Origin: Asterias amurensis
Taxonomy: Eukaryota; Echinodermata; Asteroidea; Forcipulatida; Asteriidae
Direction: 5' to 3'
NCBI RefSeq assembly: GCF_032118995.1
Contig: NC_092648.1
Location: forward strand, 18,132,450-18,196,449
Length of the DNA: 64,000 nt
Position 1 is the stretch's first letter, and each line of letters starts with the position of its first letter. The notes below the pieces were generated by a model. The model did no database searches and was not told where the DNA came from. It was given only the letters and a program-made list of their open reading frames with translations. This document shows, piece by piece, positions 34,744-47,201 of the stretch. The position numbers were made by a program, and so were the translations under genes.

Positions 34744-36434
34744 ACCCTGTCAACCACACACACTGTTCACATTAAATGAACAAACTCAAACCAGGTCAAA
34801 CAGTAAGTTGTGCTCCGTTGACTGATACATCTTATTCTTTGAATAATAGACTTGTCGTCAGTCGGGTTCCTTGCTTGCGCACGGTTACCAGTGTCCCAGG
34901 AAAATCTGTCCACCGGAGATTCTGTCCCCTATAATTATAGGAAATTAACGTGAACTGAAGGATGGTGTTTCAACAGAGGGCGCTATCAAAAGACTTTTGG
35001 TACACCGTTCGCCGTATGGGGGCGGGGGGACACGACAGAATTCCCGGGTAGACAGAATCGCCACGTAGACATCGGTTTCAATTAATACTGAACCATCAAA
35101 CACAGTGCATGACTGCCCGACTTCAGACCACCAAAAGGTGAGCAGGGAAACAGAGACCCGATGAGGATACCACCAGGTGGCTTGAAATCACTAAACTACA
35201 AATTTAATTACATTCAATCACCCTGGTCCAGAGATCAAACGAAAGAGAAATGGAGATCAATGTTTACAGAGACTACATTAATAAACATCTCCCATGTACA
35301 TACAGATTTCAATCGTGTTCGAAGTGTGACGCACCGTAATTATTCCACTGTAAGCCACGCCAACTTCACACGCCCTCTCACTGATTAAAAGAAGACAGTA
35401 GGATTTGTTGTATAGTCTTTTTTAAAGCATAGTTTAAACAATTTGGACTTGGCTTTTACAAAGATTCTGCAAATACTCGATGCCTCTCTCGGAATAATCA
35501 GTTTCCGTCAAAAATAGCTTTTGGAAAAGGATATACGCACAAAACGTACGACAGCGGATGGGGTCGAAACAACTTTCTGCGAGCAGCGGATATGCACGCG
35601 TGTGGCGCAATGACGAAACCTTTGAGCGACCTCAAGAGTTGAGGCTCAAGTTTTAGTTAAATGCAGCACTGATATTAGGACAGGGGCAGCGGTCTTAAAG
35701 ACCCAATGTTTGCACTCTTGTTAAAATCTTATGGTTAACTAATTAATAGCCATTATCATGTATGATTATAAACCTCTGTTTATCCACTGTGAAAGCAAGT
35801 AGTTAAACATCAGTATTTAGTCGTTACTCAGTCTTTAGCCTATATTGTAAGCATTTATTCAATTTCGGAAAGTATGTTGGCACTCATTGTTAACCCAATG
35901 TTTTTATACCCCCACCCATCCCCCCAACGCTATAGCTATGACAACGATTTAGTGACAGGCAAACGTGTGTGGGTTCCTCTTTAAGTTACGCGTAATAGTT
36001 GGCTGGTGTCTGGATGTCTCAAATTAATGTTCGAGCGTACTCTGCCTTTTTTGCTTTATGTGTAGGCCTCAGTGAGGTATTTTTCAACTAGTACATTATT
36101 TGCAGCTCTAAAGTAAATACTTGCACGTTACAATTCAATCTAAATATGATTTAAATCAGTATATTTTAATGTTTTATTTATTTAACATAAATTGTTGGCT
36201 AACCCTATGTTCATATTAATCGATACAATTGATAACCGTTTCACTATTCGTATAATTATTATTCATTCAATTCAATCAACTTTAAACTCACTTGATAACA
36301 AACTGTTGGTCAAGGACGGCACAATAAACATTCAATCCAGTATGGGTATGGTGTATATACATTACACATGTATAGATATCTCACAAGAGGACATTCCCTA
36401 AAAAAGAGCCTTATCACACACGGGATGCAACTAT
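34744..36434. other. Intergenic downstream of GPCR 3
   Basis: No gene is recognised. Around 34900-35060 paired blocks (TCTGTCCACCGGAGATTCTG and AGAATTCCCGGGTAGACAGA) hint at a degraded inverted-repeat element containing AGAGGGCGCT. The rest looks unique. Confidence 0.35.
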
Positions 36435-37106
36435 AACAGACAACGACGACCACTTTACGAGGTATTACGAGGTAGCACAATGAGCAGACAACGACGACTA
36501 CTTTACGAGGTATTACGAGGTAGCATAATGAGCAGACAACGACGACCACTTTACGAGGTATTACGAGGTAGCATAATGAGCAGACAACGACGACCACTTT
36601 ACGAGGTATTACGAGGTAGCATAATGAGCAGACAACGACGACCACTTTACGAGGTATTACGAGGTAGCATAATGAGCAGACAACGACGACCACTTTACGA
36701 GGTATTACGAGGTGCATAATGAGCAGACAACGACGACCACTTTACGAGGTATTACGAGGTAGCATAATGAGCAGACAACGACGACCACTTTACGAGGTAT
36801 TACGAGGTAGCATAATGAGCAGACAACGACGACCACTTTACGAGGTATTACGAGGTAGCATAATGAGCAGACAACGACGACCACTTTACGAGGTATTACG
36901 AGGTAGCATAATGAGCAGACAACGACGACCACTTTACGAGGTATTACGAGGTAGCATAATGAGCAGACAACGACGACCACTTTACGAGGTATTACGAGGT
37001 GCATAATGAGCAGACAACGACGACCACTTTACGAGGTATTACGAGGTAGCATAATGAGCAGACAACGACGACCACTTTACGAGGTATTACGAGGTAGCAT
37101 AATGAG
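36435..37106. repeat. 48-bp minisatellite, 14 units, with six-unit higher-order period
   Basis: The unit contains AGACAACGACGACCACTTTA and CGAGGTATTACGAGGTAGCA. Units are nearly identical; one early unit has CTACTTT for CCACTTT. Two units are 47 bp (GAGGTGCATAATG, near 36712 and 36999), 287 bp apart, which equals six units. Both strands stay open in one frame (plus strand MSRQRRPLYEVLRGSI repeated). I read that as a by-product of the repeat, not a gene. Confidence 0.93.
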
Positions 37107-37111
37107 TCATT

Positions 37112-38339
37112 GGGTACGTTCAGACGTGGGGTTAAACTAGTCCTTAATCCAAAAGTGCTAAACTAACCCTGCGTGGGAACGCAATATTCTGGTCCGCGAG
37201 GGTTAATTTGACCCACTGAGCTGGGCTAAACTAAACCAAAAAAATTGGTGGACTAGCCTAACTTAGCCCAGGTTTTACGACCAACCCCCCGCTGGGAACC
37301 GCTGCGAGGCCCAGTAAACCATCGTTGGAACGCAACTGACCTGCTACTTCCGGTCTATTTTAGCCCAAATGACCGCGGCAACAAAGGTGACGTCATTCCA
37401 CGTGTATGGATGGATCGGCAGCGAGTATTGGGTGGTGTCTGCATGAATCCATGGAGCTATATTAATATCTCCTTGCACCTCTCCGCTGCCTTCCCTTTAT
37501 GTTACCATTAAGTGTTGGGGCTCCGGTATTCCCCTTCGCCGAAAATGTTTGAAATGGACGTCGCACGAAAACAAGTTCTCATTTTTAGTAGCACTATTTA
37601 GTTTTTAAATTCACTTCTTCTGTGCGCAACGCTACTTTATGCTTTGAAGAAAGTGGCATCTAATCACAGCTAAGCTACACACACGGGATCGACAATTAAG
37701 ACCAAAGTTTGGGTTCGAAAACTAGGCTGTATCTGGTTCCTGTCCTGTCCTTTACGTAACAGTTATACGAGTACCAGACTAATGTTGAATTGAAAAACAA
37801 TTTTTTACGTAACATGAGAATGTGTGTAGGCTACGACTTCTCGATGACTAAGTTGTGATATATTTACAAAAGTTCACACTCAAAAATAATTTGAAGCTTT
37901 CAACAACAACGTGTAAATGTTTCGTTCATGAAACTTCAGCGGGCACAATAGAATTGCGTTTGTGCTGGGGCCAAGCAAGGATAAGAAGTGATTTTGCCGT
38001 CTTTAAAGATGGAATACATGATGACCATGAGGTTTGTAGAGACATGGAGGAATAAACTAGTTTATTCCTCCATGGTAGAGACGATAGCGGATCGAAACCC
38101 GGATCGAAACCCTGTGGAACACGCATGGACCATGGACATTGTAACAAACCGGAACCAGCAATGGTAAGGTTCGCCGATGCATGACCCAATAATCAACATC
38201 GTTGGCTAGTTTAGTCCCCTTGACCAGAATAAACTCACTGTGTGAACGCAAGCCAATTTTGGACTAAGTCATGTTTATCTTTTGGACACCCGCGGTGCTC
38301 GGATTAAGGACTAGTTTAACCCCACGTCTGAACATACCC
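37112..38339. mobile_element. 1.23-kb DNA transposon-like element with 39-bp terminal repeats
   Basis: 37112-37150 (GGGTACGTTCAGACGTGGGG onward) is complementary to 38301-38339 with a single mismatch noted. AGTCAT stands just outside both ends, a likely 6-bp target duplication. No transposase frame is visible, so it is non-autonomous. It abuts the last minisatellite unit. Confidence 0.75.
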
Positions 38340-38349
38340 TTAGTCATAA

Positions 38350-40440
38350 CGATCCACAAGAAAAATAGATGAACATTGAAATTACCTTTCTTCTTGGAGA
38401 TTGTCTGCGGTGCTTGCCTGTAAAGTGCCTCGTATACCGTGGCTCTAAGTAAAACGCGAGACACTACACTGCATAAACCGGGGTTAAATTGATTATCTTG
38501 GTTTCTCCGACGCGCACTGGGCGCGCAAGTGTTGAGCACCGCGCGTCACTTGCTGCGCTGTCTTCAATGCCTAGATTGTGCACAAAAAGACACCGCAGTT
38601 GGTAATTTTCAATAGAGGGCGCTACTTTTGTTTCGTCGGATTGGTCTCTGATTGTGACAACACCAGCGGTGTTAATTTCACCAACGACACAGTAATGAGG
38701 ATGATTAAAACCATATTGGTGTTGTCGCTATACCAGACTTTATCAATTAATATTAAACACCCAAGTTTTTGCATTGCACGAGCAAAATGGCCTCCCTCCT
38801 CATTATTGTAGAAAAGGTAGAGGACATCGATCCATAGATTGTTGAACGGTTGAAAGACATGCCCCGTGATAGTTGACATACAAAGGGGGTATTTTATTTG
38901 TAACCTAGGCCTATGACAAGATTTGATTATCGGTTGGACTTGGCCTAAGGGTAAGAACATCGGGATTTTCTTTCAACGTAAATGCTAATGTTTAGGAGGC
39001 CAACAATTTAAATAAAGATACAAAAAAAGTCACCCATGTGAGTTTCAGCTGAATACAGAACCTATACTTGCCGAGGAGTGCAAAGACACTGACACGGTAT
39101 AAAGAACATCGAATCTACTTTACAGTTAGCGAGGTGACGCTGGTACCATTTCATAAGGCCACGGCCCTCACAAAATGGACACCACTGAAATTTGAGTCCC
39201 TAAAACTCGCCTTCCGGTAAGTTTTGGAGATCCAAATGTGTAATTTTGATTGAATTCTAATTATTTAGCAGGATGTTTTCCCGACCAACCGTCTTCATAA
39301 GTGTCTAGAAATTATAAGCTGCCTCAATCTTGGTAATGTTCCTCGTATCGAATAACAACAATTAATGATTATGATCATTTTGCAATTAGGAACCAGACTA
39401 TTTTGTTCTTCCAGCCTCGGTTTGGTAACATTGATATCAATGGGAGAAATTCAAGATGGCTGCACCGTGATAAAGGTCTACTATAAGCCTTTGTGTCATC
39501 AAAGAGAACGTATATCCATATAAAAAGATATCGGTGAAAACTGTATTCCAAAAGGATGTGGCGTACTTGTGATACTGCCGAAAATCCGGAGCGGTTCAAG
39601 TCCAGTGCGAACAGCCCAGGTAACTTTCCTCGCATGTAACTTTTATTGCCATTCATTTTAAGAGTGATTACCAAACAAACCATACAAACTACATTTTGAA
39701 ATAGCATGTTACTGTAAAGGTTAGTATAATGAAAGATCCGGGCCTAGAAAAAAACATAGGGATAATACATCCCACTCGATTACATACTTCTCCCCCCTCG
39801 CCCCCTCTCTCTCTCGCTCCCTTGGTTTTTTTCTTTCGTGGAGTTAATTTAATTATTGTCCTACATTTTTCAATAAACACACGATCCATCAACCATCAGT
39901 GAAAGGTATTTCAATAATATCAGCTGGTCACGTTTTAATAAAATCTAGGAAACTTTTGATTTGATTTCATTTGAATTTATTCTGATAAGACACAACATGA
40001 ACACAGCAATAAACCATATGGCTTATATACACAATGACGGGAGAAGTTACATCACCGTGACACGCAACGTTCGTTGTTGTTATTAATTTTATATTTCGAA
40101 AACAAGGCCACCGGAACTTGTAATCCATCTTGTTGATTCGTAATAGCTATTCTGTCGCCTCAAGTCTATATAGGGCCTACTACAATATGGTGACCAAATA
40201 AAAAGAAATCCAATTTAGCCTTAATATTTTATGCAGCGACACAGGCATTAGTACATTTTTTATAAAGCACCTCGACCCGAGAAAAACCTTTAAAACCCAC
40301 AGTTACTTTTTAGGCAGCATCCATTGTTTGTAAAGACAAACATGTCAGTATTGTATAATGAAAATGGAAGACCGTGGGTAGACGTCGCCCACCCTGTCCC
40401 TATAAACATAGATTTTAAGCACCGTCCAATTACAGCCCAC
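38350..40440. other. Intergenic; CpG-rich patch near 38450-38580
   Basis: No protein gene is recognised. 38500-38570 is unusually rich in CG and GC and, read on the minus strand, leads to a good donor (AAGAAAG|GTAATT at 38384). It could be an untranslated first exon, but nothing downstream supports a coding gene. Confidence 0.2.
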
Positions 40441-40449
40441 ATGTCCTAA

Positions 40450-40825
40450 AGGCAGTGGACACTATTGGTAATTACTCCAAATAATTATTATCATAAAACC
40501 TTATGGTAACGAGTAATGGGGAGAGGTTGATAGCATAAAACATTGTGAGAAACGGCTCCCTCTGAAGTGACGTAGTTTTCGAGAAAGAAGTAATTTTCAA
40601 CGAATTTGATTTCGAGACCTCAGATTTAGAATTTGTGGTCTTGAAATCAAGCATCTGAAAGCACACAGCTTCGTGTGACAATTGTGTTTTTTCTTTCATT
40701 ATTATCTCACAACTTTGACGACCGATTGAGCTCAAATTTGCACAGGTTTGTTATTTTATGCATATGTTGAGATACAACAACTGTGCGGACTAGTCTTTGA
40801 CAATTACCAATAGTGTCCAGTGTCT
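40450..40825. mobile_element. Family A MITE, 376 bp
   Basis: AGGCAGTGGACACTATTGG and CCAATAGTGTCCAGTGTCT ends. TTAA follows the right end, and CTAA precedes the left (one change). The family interior is intact (TTTCGAGACCTCAGATTTAG). Confidence 0.85.
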
Positions 40826-40936
40826 TTAAAACGCAAAGTTTTCAAAGTACGAGCTAGAGGCTCGCACACCACTTTGATTTACATCCATCGCCTATATGAT
40901 TATGCAAATCGCACAATGCTCTTTTGGGGTCTTTAA

Positions 40937-41318
40937 AGGAACACGTTGCCTTGGATCGGTCGAGTTGGTCTTCGAAAAGCGTTTGTAACCGTTTTTTACA
41001 AAATGCATATGGGTAGAAAGATGGTGTTAAAGTAGAATACAATGATCCACACAAACATGCCTCGAAATTGCGTGGTTTTCCTTTTACCTCGACGACTAAC
41101 ACGTCGGCCATTTATGGGGGTCAAAATTTTGACCCCCATAAATGGCTGACCGTGTTAGTTCGCACAGTAGAAGAAAAAACACGCACTTTTGAGGCAAACT
41201 TGTGTGGATCATTGTATTCTACTTTTAAAACATCTTTCCAACCATATGCATTATATAAAAAACTGTTTCAAACGCTTTTGTTTCGACCAACTCGTCCGTT
41301 CCACGGCAACGTGTTCCT
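40937..41318. mobile_element. Family C long-palindrome MITE, copy 2, 382 bp
   Basis: AGGAACACGTTGCCTTGGAT to ACGGCAACGTGTTCCT, with TTAA on the left and ATAA on the right. The centre is the short palindrome GGGTCAAAATTTTGACCCCC. The arms are about 180 bp. Confidence 0.85.
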
Positions 41319-41662
41319 ATAACTCAGTCCGTATACATTAATTGTGGAATGTATTTGTTTATACTTGGGAATACCATGCATAAACTTCCGAGACCAATCT
41401 AAAGACCAACAACAGTGAGATTATTGGACCGATGTTTGATCCAATCAAGCCCTATAAAGTAATATAATACATACAGTTCGTAATGTTCGAGATCATGAGA
41501 CACAAAATGTTGATCTATAGGTTTCTCTGACAGCGGGGATTGTCAAATAAATTTATGTTAAAATCCGCAGGGCCTCGAGAGCAGCAACTGACTTGTCCCC
41601 AGAGTGATTAAGTCTTCGGCATAAAAGATAAAATAAAACCTTCGACTCGGAAAGGTTATTAA

Positions 41663-42045
41663 AGGAGCACGTTGCCTTGGATCGGGCGAGTTGGTCTATA
41701 CGAAGCGTTTGAAATCGTTTGTTATAAAATGCATATGGGTAGCAAGATGTTTTAAAAGTAGAATACAATGATCTACATCACAAATATCACTCAAAATTGC
41801 ATGGTTTCCCTTTTACGTCGCGAACTAACACGGTCGGCCATTTATAGGAGTCAAAAATTTGACTTCCATAAATGGTCGTTCGTGTTAGTCGATGAGGTAA
41901 AAAGAAAACCACGCAATTTGGAGGCATATGTAGATCATTGTATTTTACTTTTACAACATCTTCCTATCCCATATGCAATTTATAACAAACGGTTACAGAA
42001 CGCTTTTCAAAGACCAACTTGACCGATCCAAGGCAACCTGTTCCT
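41663..42045. mobile_element. Family C long-palindrome MITE, copy 3, 383 bp
   Basis: AGGAGCACGTTGCCTTGGAT to ATCCAAGGCAACCTGTTCCT, with TTAA on both sides. The centre is GGAGTCAAAAATTTGACTTCC. It lies 345 bp from copy 2 in the same orientation class. Confidence 0.85.
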
Positions 42046-43427
42046 TTAATCACGTTCTCCAACGACCTGGAAATCGTTTCCTTATACAACCTTGGCCTTC
42101 ACGACTGCTCCCAAGCTAAAAAGAAAAGTAAAGATTTCACAACAAAGCGCAAATGCTGTGGAATCTGATGTGGGTGGCTATACCTTTCATCGGATACATT
42201 TTGAAATTACTTTCAAGGACAAAATAGAGACCGGGAGTAAAGCATAGGTTTAAATTAACCTTTACTGTGTGCATTGATGCAAATGACCAGGAGCTAAATA
42301 ATGAAATAACATAAGGGCAACAAGGCCCATTGGTACTATTATGGCCAAAAAAGAGAATGGATGCATTTCTGTTTGGTAGAATCAACTAATGGCTGAAAAT
42401 GCTTTTAATGTTTAGTAAATAAAACGTCCTAGACATCCCCGTGTTCGGCACAGGTGCACGTTGTCCTCACGAGTGTCATCATAAAGCATTTCGTTTTGGT
42501 TCTGAAGGACCAAGTCACAAAAGCACTCAAAAACAGTTTTTTTTTTTTTTAAGTTGAATGGATATAGGTCAAGGGTAAAGAAAAAGAAAATATTCAATCT
42601 GAAAGCTTAACGGTCGGACATCACTAGGTTAGGTTTTTCCTTTTTGAAAAGTGACCAACTTGAGAAGATGGCATTTGCAGAAACCAAACATCACCGTCAC
42701 TTTAAAATAAGATCACAAACTGTTTGACATGGCAATTGTCTATTGAAACTAAAAATAAAAATGAAACTTCATGTCAATATTTTGTATTCATTGGACTAAA
42801 CCGTACCCAAAACATGTTTTATAGTATTCACCTACAAAAACAAAATTCACATCTTTTTCTGAATCAAGAAAGGTGATATTTTGTCATTATTGTGTGGCCA
42901 TTTTGAAATGTTGTGATTAACATAATTTGTTTTTAAAACATTCACAAGGGGCCCTCGGCTAATATAACCCCTTAGGAAGCCCTGTGCCTAAAATGATGTT
43001 TTTTATTCGCCGAGTAACGGTAACCTAGATATATTTTACATTGAGACAACTGACTATCCTCTGTCACCTTCAGACAATTGTCACTCTGTTGATTTATTTA
43101 TATCCATGTAATTATACTGTTTTGAGTTTTTTATTTTATTTATAACTTTTTTCAATTTTTTTTGTCGGGTTTACCTTTCCTCTTTAACCTTCTGTTTACC
43201 CTTCACATTTAACATTAACTGTTATTTCAATGCAGCTATACAAAAGCTTATAGGGTTATATGGTATCATAAGATAAAAAAATAAAATCTGTCTCTCAAAA
43301 AAAATATATGCTTTAATTTTCAATTTTGTTTTTAGATTTGTTTTTTTTTAATTAGTATTTTTTAAAATTATTTGTTGATGAGTTTACATTTCCTTTATAA
43401 CCTTCGGTTTGCCCTTGACAATTTATG
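42046..43427. other. AT-rich intergenic stretch
   Basis: No gene is seen. The part from 43080 to 43410 is very T-rich and could include a retroposon tail, but no family could be assigned. Confidence 0.3.
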
Positions 43428-43804
43428 AGGCAGTGGACACTATTGGTAATTTCTCAAAATATTTATTAGCATACAACCTTTCTTGGTGACGAGTAATGGG
43501 GAGAGGTTGATGGTATAAAACACTGTGAGAAACAGCTCCCTCTGAAGTGCCATAGTTTTCGAGAAAGAAGTAATTTTCCACGAATTTGATTTCGAGACCT
43601 CAAGTTTAGAACTTGAGGTCTCGAAATCAACCATCTAAACGCACACAACTTCGTGTTGCAAGGGTTATTTTCTTTCATTATTATCTCGCAACTGACCAAT
43701 TGAGCTCAAATTTTCACAGGTTTGTTGTTTTATGCATAAATTATGTTGAGATACACCAACTGTGAAGGCTAGTCTTTGACAATTACAAATAGTGTCCACT
43801 GCCT
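43428..43804. mobile_element. Family A MITE, 377 bp
   Basis: AGGCAGTGGACACTATTGG and AATAGTGTCCACTGCCT ends. TTAA lies after the right end; the left border is TATG, probably mutated. The internal CTCAAGTTTAGAACTTGAGG palindrome is perfect here. Confidence 0.85.
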
Positions 43805-43809
43805 TTAAA

Positions 43810-45338
43810 GGAACATTACATAACTGGTAAGAAAAAAACACGTTAAGATCTCACATCAACGTCAAGCTCACACGGTCTATGATAATGATAGTTGAATATT
43901 TCCCGTCTTAAATGTAATTTTGATGAGAAATAAATAAAGTTAATTTCCCGTCTGGAGTTACCCGATCAGTTACCGTGTTATTATTTATTTTTAATCGATG
44001 CCATCAGTTTTTCACTATTTTCTTGTGACCGAGACGGCCGATTGATCTCAAACGGATTCATTAGATCACTGCCTTTGATAGAAAATTTCATCTCGATGCA
44101 TTTTTTTGTTTTTTTGTGAATCATTTTTGTGCACTACATGGTTTTCTTCCAAGGGAATGACCTCACGTAGACACAACATTTGTTACAGGGAAAGTAGCCT
44201 ACGTTTGGTCTTTTAAAAAAGTACCAGGTTAAAAAGTACATTTTAATGATTTCATTTCAAAGTGATTTGGTCATGGAAAAATATATCAGTTTCTATCCAC
44301 CAAATCAGTTACGTTTCTCAGATTGTGTATTTCAATTACGGAATAATATTGTTCTTCCGTGGACACAACCACTCCGGGTTTTGGCATCTCAAAAACGGGT
44401 AACATGTTATAGATTTTGTGTATGGACGAACATAAAACCAATTTGAACAGTTCGAAAATCAAACGTGTACCTTACCGCAATGCCGAAAATCCTGCATATA
44501 CCTTCCCTTTAATGCTTTCAGTTTCTTGAAGGTACATATGCGCTGCTGTTTTTTCTCGTTACTTTCCTGTGTAAACCTCAGGTGTTTTTTTTCCACGAGG
44601 AAATGGTTTATCAAGTAGTTTAATTTAGTTTCCTTGGGGATAAGGTTATGCTATATATGCTTATTAAGAGTTCCAATCTTCAAAAATAATCACTTCCGCA
44701 AGATAGATGAAACCTTCAGGACTATAATGGGCAATTAATTTTCACGGGAGTTCCGAAAAGAATTGATTGGATTCGTCTAAAGTCTGCGATAACTAACTAC
44801 TTTGAAGATGTGGTATTTCCATCAAGGATGTATTTCATACTCTGTTGTATAATAATTGCGCCAATAATGGTTAGCAAACACATTGGCAACTGTTTGTATA
44901 AGTAAAGGAGTGACAAATCTGTAATGTTGACCCAAAAAATATTTGTTTCCCCCCACAGAACTCAGGAAGGTATAGTTGAGTATACAGTGCTACCACACAT
45001 CGGTGTATATTGGTTAAAACCACATGAATATTTTTTATCCCCGATGCAAAATTTAATATCCTTTATATTAAAAAATCATTCAATTCTACAGATACCAGCA
45101 TGGCCAATACATTTTTCCGTTTTCATTGAGGCTTTACAAGAGGTGAGTGTCATCACCGTTCATAATGCCATCATACGTCACTGCGCAAGTTAGCAATGAG
45201 GAGGGACATGTCCTTAATAATATGTTGGCAATCGCTTGGGGCGAGTAGTATGCTGGGAGACGAGGCGCGGCCAATAAGGAGAACTGCATCAAGTCTCGCA
45301 AGACTTTAAGAGGAGCAGCAGGAAACAAAGTGTCCGTC
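43810..45338. other. Upstream region of GPCR 4
   Basis: No gene is recognised. 44960-45030 shares TATACAGTGCTACCACACAT and CGGTGTATAT with the SINE at 26650-26830. Just upstream of GPCR 4 are GCGGCCAATAAGG (CCAAT-like, 45268) and CTTTAAGAGG (45305), which may be promoter elements. Confidence 0.35.
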
Positions 45339-47201
45339 ATGGATCAACTCGACTTCCGCGATACGACCGTACATACCACTACCAGTACTGATGAAACGAT
45401 GGTCGAGGGAGACCCAGCAATGGGAGTTAGTGATGCTTTCGCCAAATTCGTCTTAGTTGTCTACGGTGCAATCTGTTTGGTAGGAATCACTGGTAACTTA
45501 CTGGTTGCCGTCGTACTCCTCCGTGTGCCATCCCTGCGGTCTAACACCAGTGATTTCCTAGTGCATCTCTCCGTTGTAGATTTCATGGTCTGTGTTCTGG
45601 TCATCCCATCCTACCTCGTTCCACCCAGATCCAACTCGACCCCAAACACGGGGTTCTTCGGCGAGTTTTGGTGCCGGTTCTACACGACTAAGTATATTTT
45701 CTGGGTTTTCACGGTGACTTCTGTCTTTTGTTTGACTACCGTGAGTTTGGAGCGCTACGTAGCCATCGTCCGCCCACACAAGTACAAAATGGTGTTCACC
45801 AGAAAAAACAAATACATCATGATTGCAGGTTGTTGGATTATGGCAGCCATTACTAAATCTGATATGCTGGTTCTGTACAAAGAGGATGAAGTCAAAGGCT
45901 GCCACTTTTCGGGTTGGCCAACTACGGGAGCAAAGGCGGCTTACGGCTTGTACAATTTCATTCTTCGGTTCTTTTTCCCACTGGCCGTGATGGTGTATGC
46001 GCAATTGAAAGTGATTTCCACTCTTAACAAAAAAGTAAAGGAGCTAACTAGTCGAGCTGGTGAGTACACTCATCATAAAGATGTTCATGACTTCGGGTGA
46101 AGTTTGTTTATAAAACACCAGGAAAAGTGCCGATGGAAAGTTTGTTGAAACATAGTATTCATTAAAATAAAAGATGTAAAAATAAGAAGGAATTCTTTGC
46201 AGGGCTCCAATGCGTTCAGTGTACAGTACAGTAAAATTCAACTGACATTAATTTTATAAAGCACAAAAACCATAACATAGTTATATTCTTGTAGGGGCTG
46301 AAGCTCAAAAGAGAACACAGTTAAGTTATAAGCAGTAAATATGACTTGAATACTTGAAGTGGCGAATGTACTGTTTTTGATGTGTTCAGGCAGTTTATTT
46401 TACAATTCTGGGGCATGGCGTTAGACACGATCCGTACAAATTCAAAAGAGAAGTATGTTGATCTCAATTAGGGAGACACCCTACATAGCTTCGTTTGCTC
46501 AGAAATATAAGCTTATTAATGCAATTTTTATACGGGTTTCATGAAATTGCTTTTGCATATTTTGGAGCAAGGGGGTTCATTGAACAAGTCTTCAAAGCAT
46601 TTAGGGCAAAAAGAAACATTAATTTTCTATAAGTAAAGCATTCATCTTGCTAATTTCGAGGTTTTTAAAAAATTAATTTGCCTTATTTTTTCATTTAATG
46701 AAATTTTGCTCATCAATACGAAATTGCCATTGATGACCTTATATTTCTGAGCAGACGTTGTGTCAGTTTAAATATTGTTCTTTTATCAGTCTTATTTCCC
46801 TTTTCCTTGTTTGTTTTACTCCTCAACGCGAAGCCTCTACGGGCGCTAATCCTCGTGATCATCGGCGTGAAATGTGGCAACTCCGTGCGTCTCAAACCCT
46901 TGTGAAAACCCTCCTGGCCTGCGTCATTACATTTGCTGTGTGCTGGGCGCCAAACCAGATCTGGTTCCTGCTCTTCAACTTCGGCGTTCCAATGGTTTTG
47001 GGATCTGCTGACCATCGCGTGACCATCATTCTAGCCGTGGGTAATTCCTGTGTGAATCCAATAATTTACACCATGATGAACAAGCCATTCCGCCAAGGGA
47101 TACTACAGATCTTCTGTAAACGCCAAGGTTCGAACCAGGTCGGAAGCGTCAATACCGTTTCGGAGACAGTATCCTCGCCTTCACGGCAGTTGGGTGACTG
47201 A
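45339..47201 (+). CDS. Class A GPCR, paralogue 4 of 4 (divergent C-terminus)
   Basis: Exons 45339-46059 and 46834-47201 give 362 residues, with the phase-1 intron at the same position as in the other three. The start MDQLDF has G at +4. It carries GN (TM1), the disulfide cysteine (FWCRFY), ERY in the variant VSLERY, CWAPNQ and NPIIY. There is an NST sequon in the first extracellular loop. The tail differs from its paralogues: RQGILQIFCKRQGSNQVG followed by a serine-rich end, against the shared REVFCKQRDSNQVGD. It lies 10.6 kb from paralogue 3, separated by a minisatellite and many MITEs. Ligand unknown. Confidence 0.92.

Noticed and set aside
36310-37006. Plus- and minus-strand open frames over the 48-bp minisatellite
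   Set aside because: Same reasoning: the repeat unit is a multiple of three and free of stops on both strands, and the frames break at the 47-bp units.
38264-38539. A minus-strand coding exon near 38.4 kb
   Set aside because: A good donor and CpG-rich sequence exist, but the peptide resembles nothing known and no downstream exon was found. Kept only as a low-confidence note.
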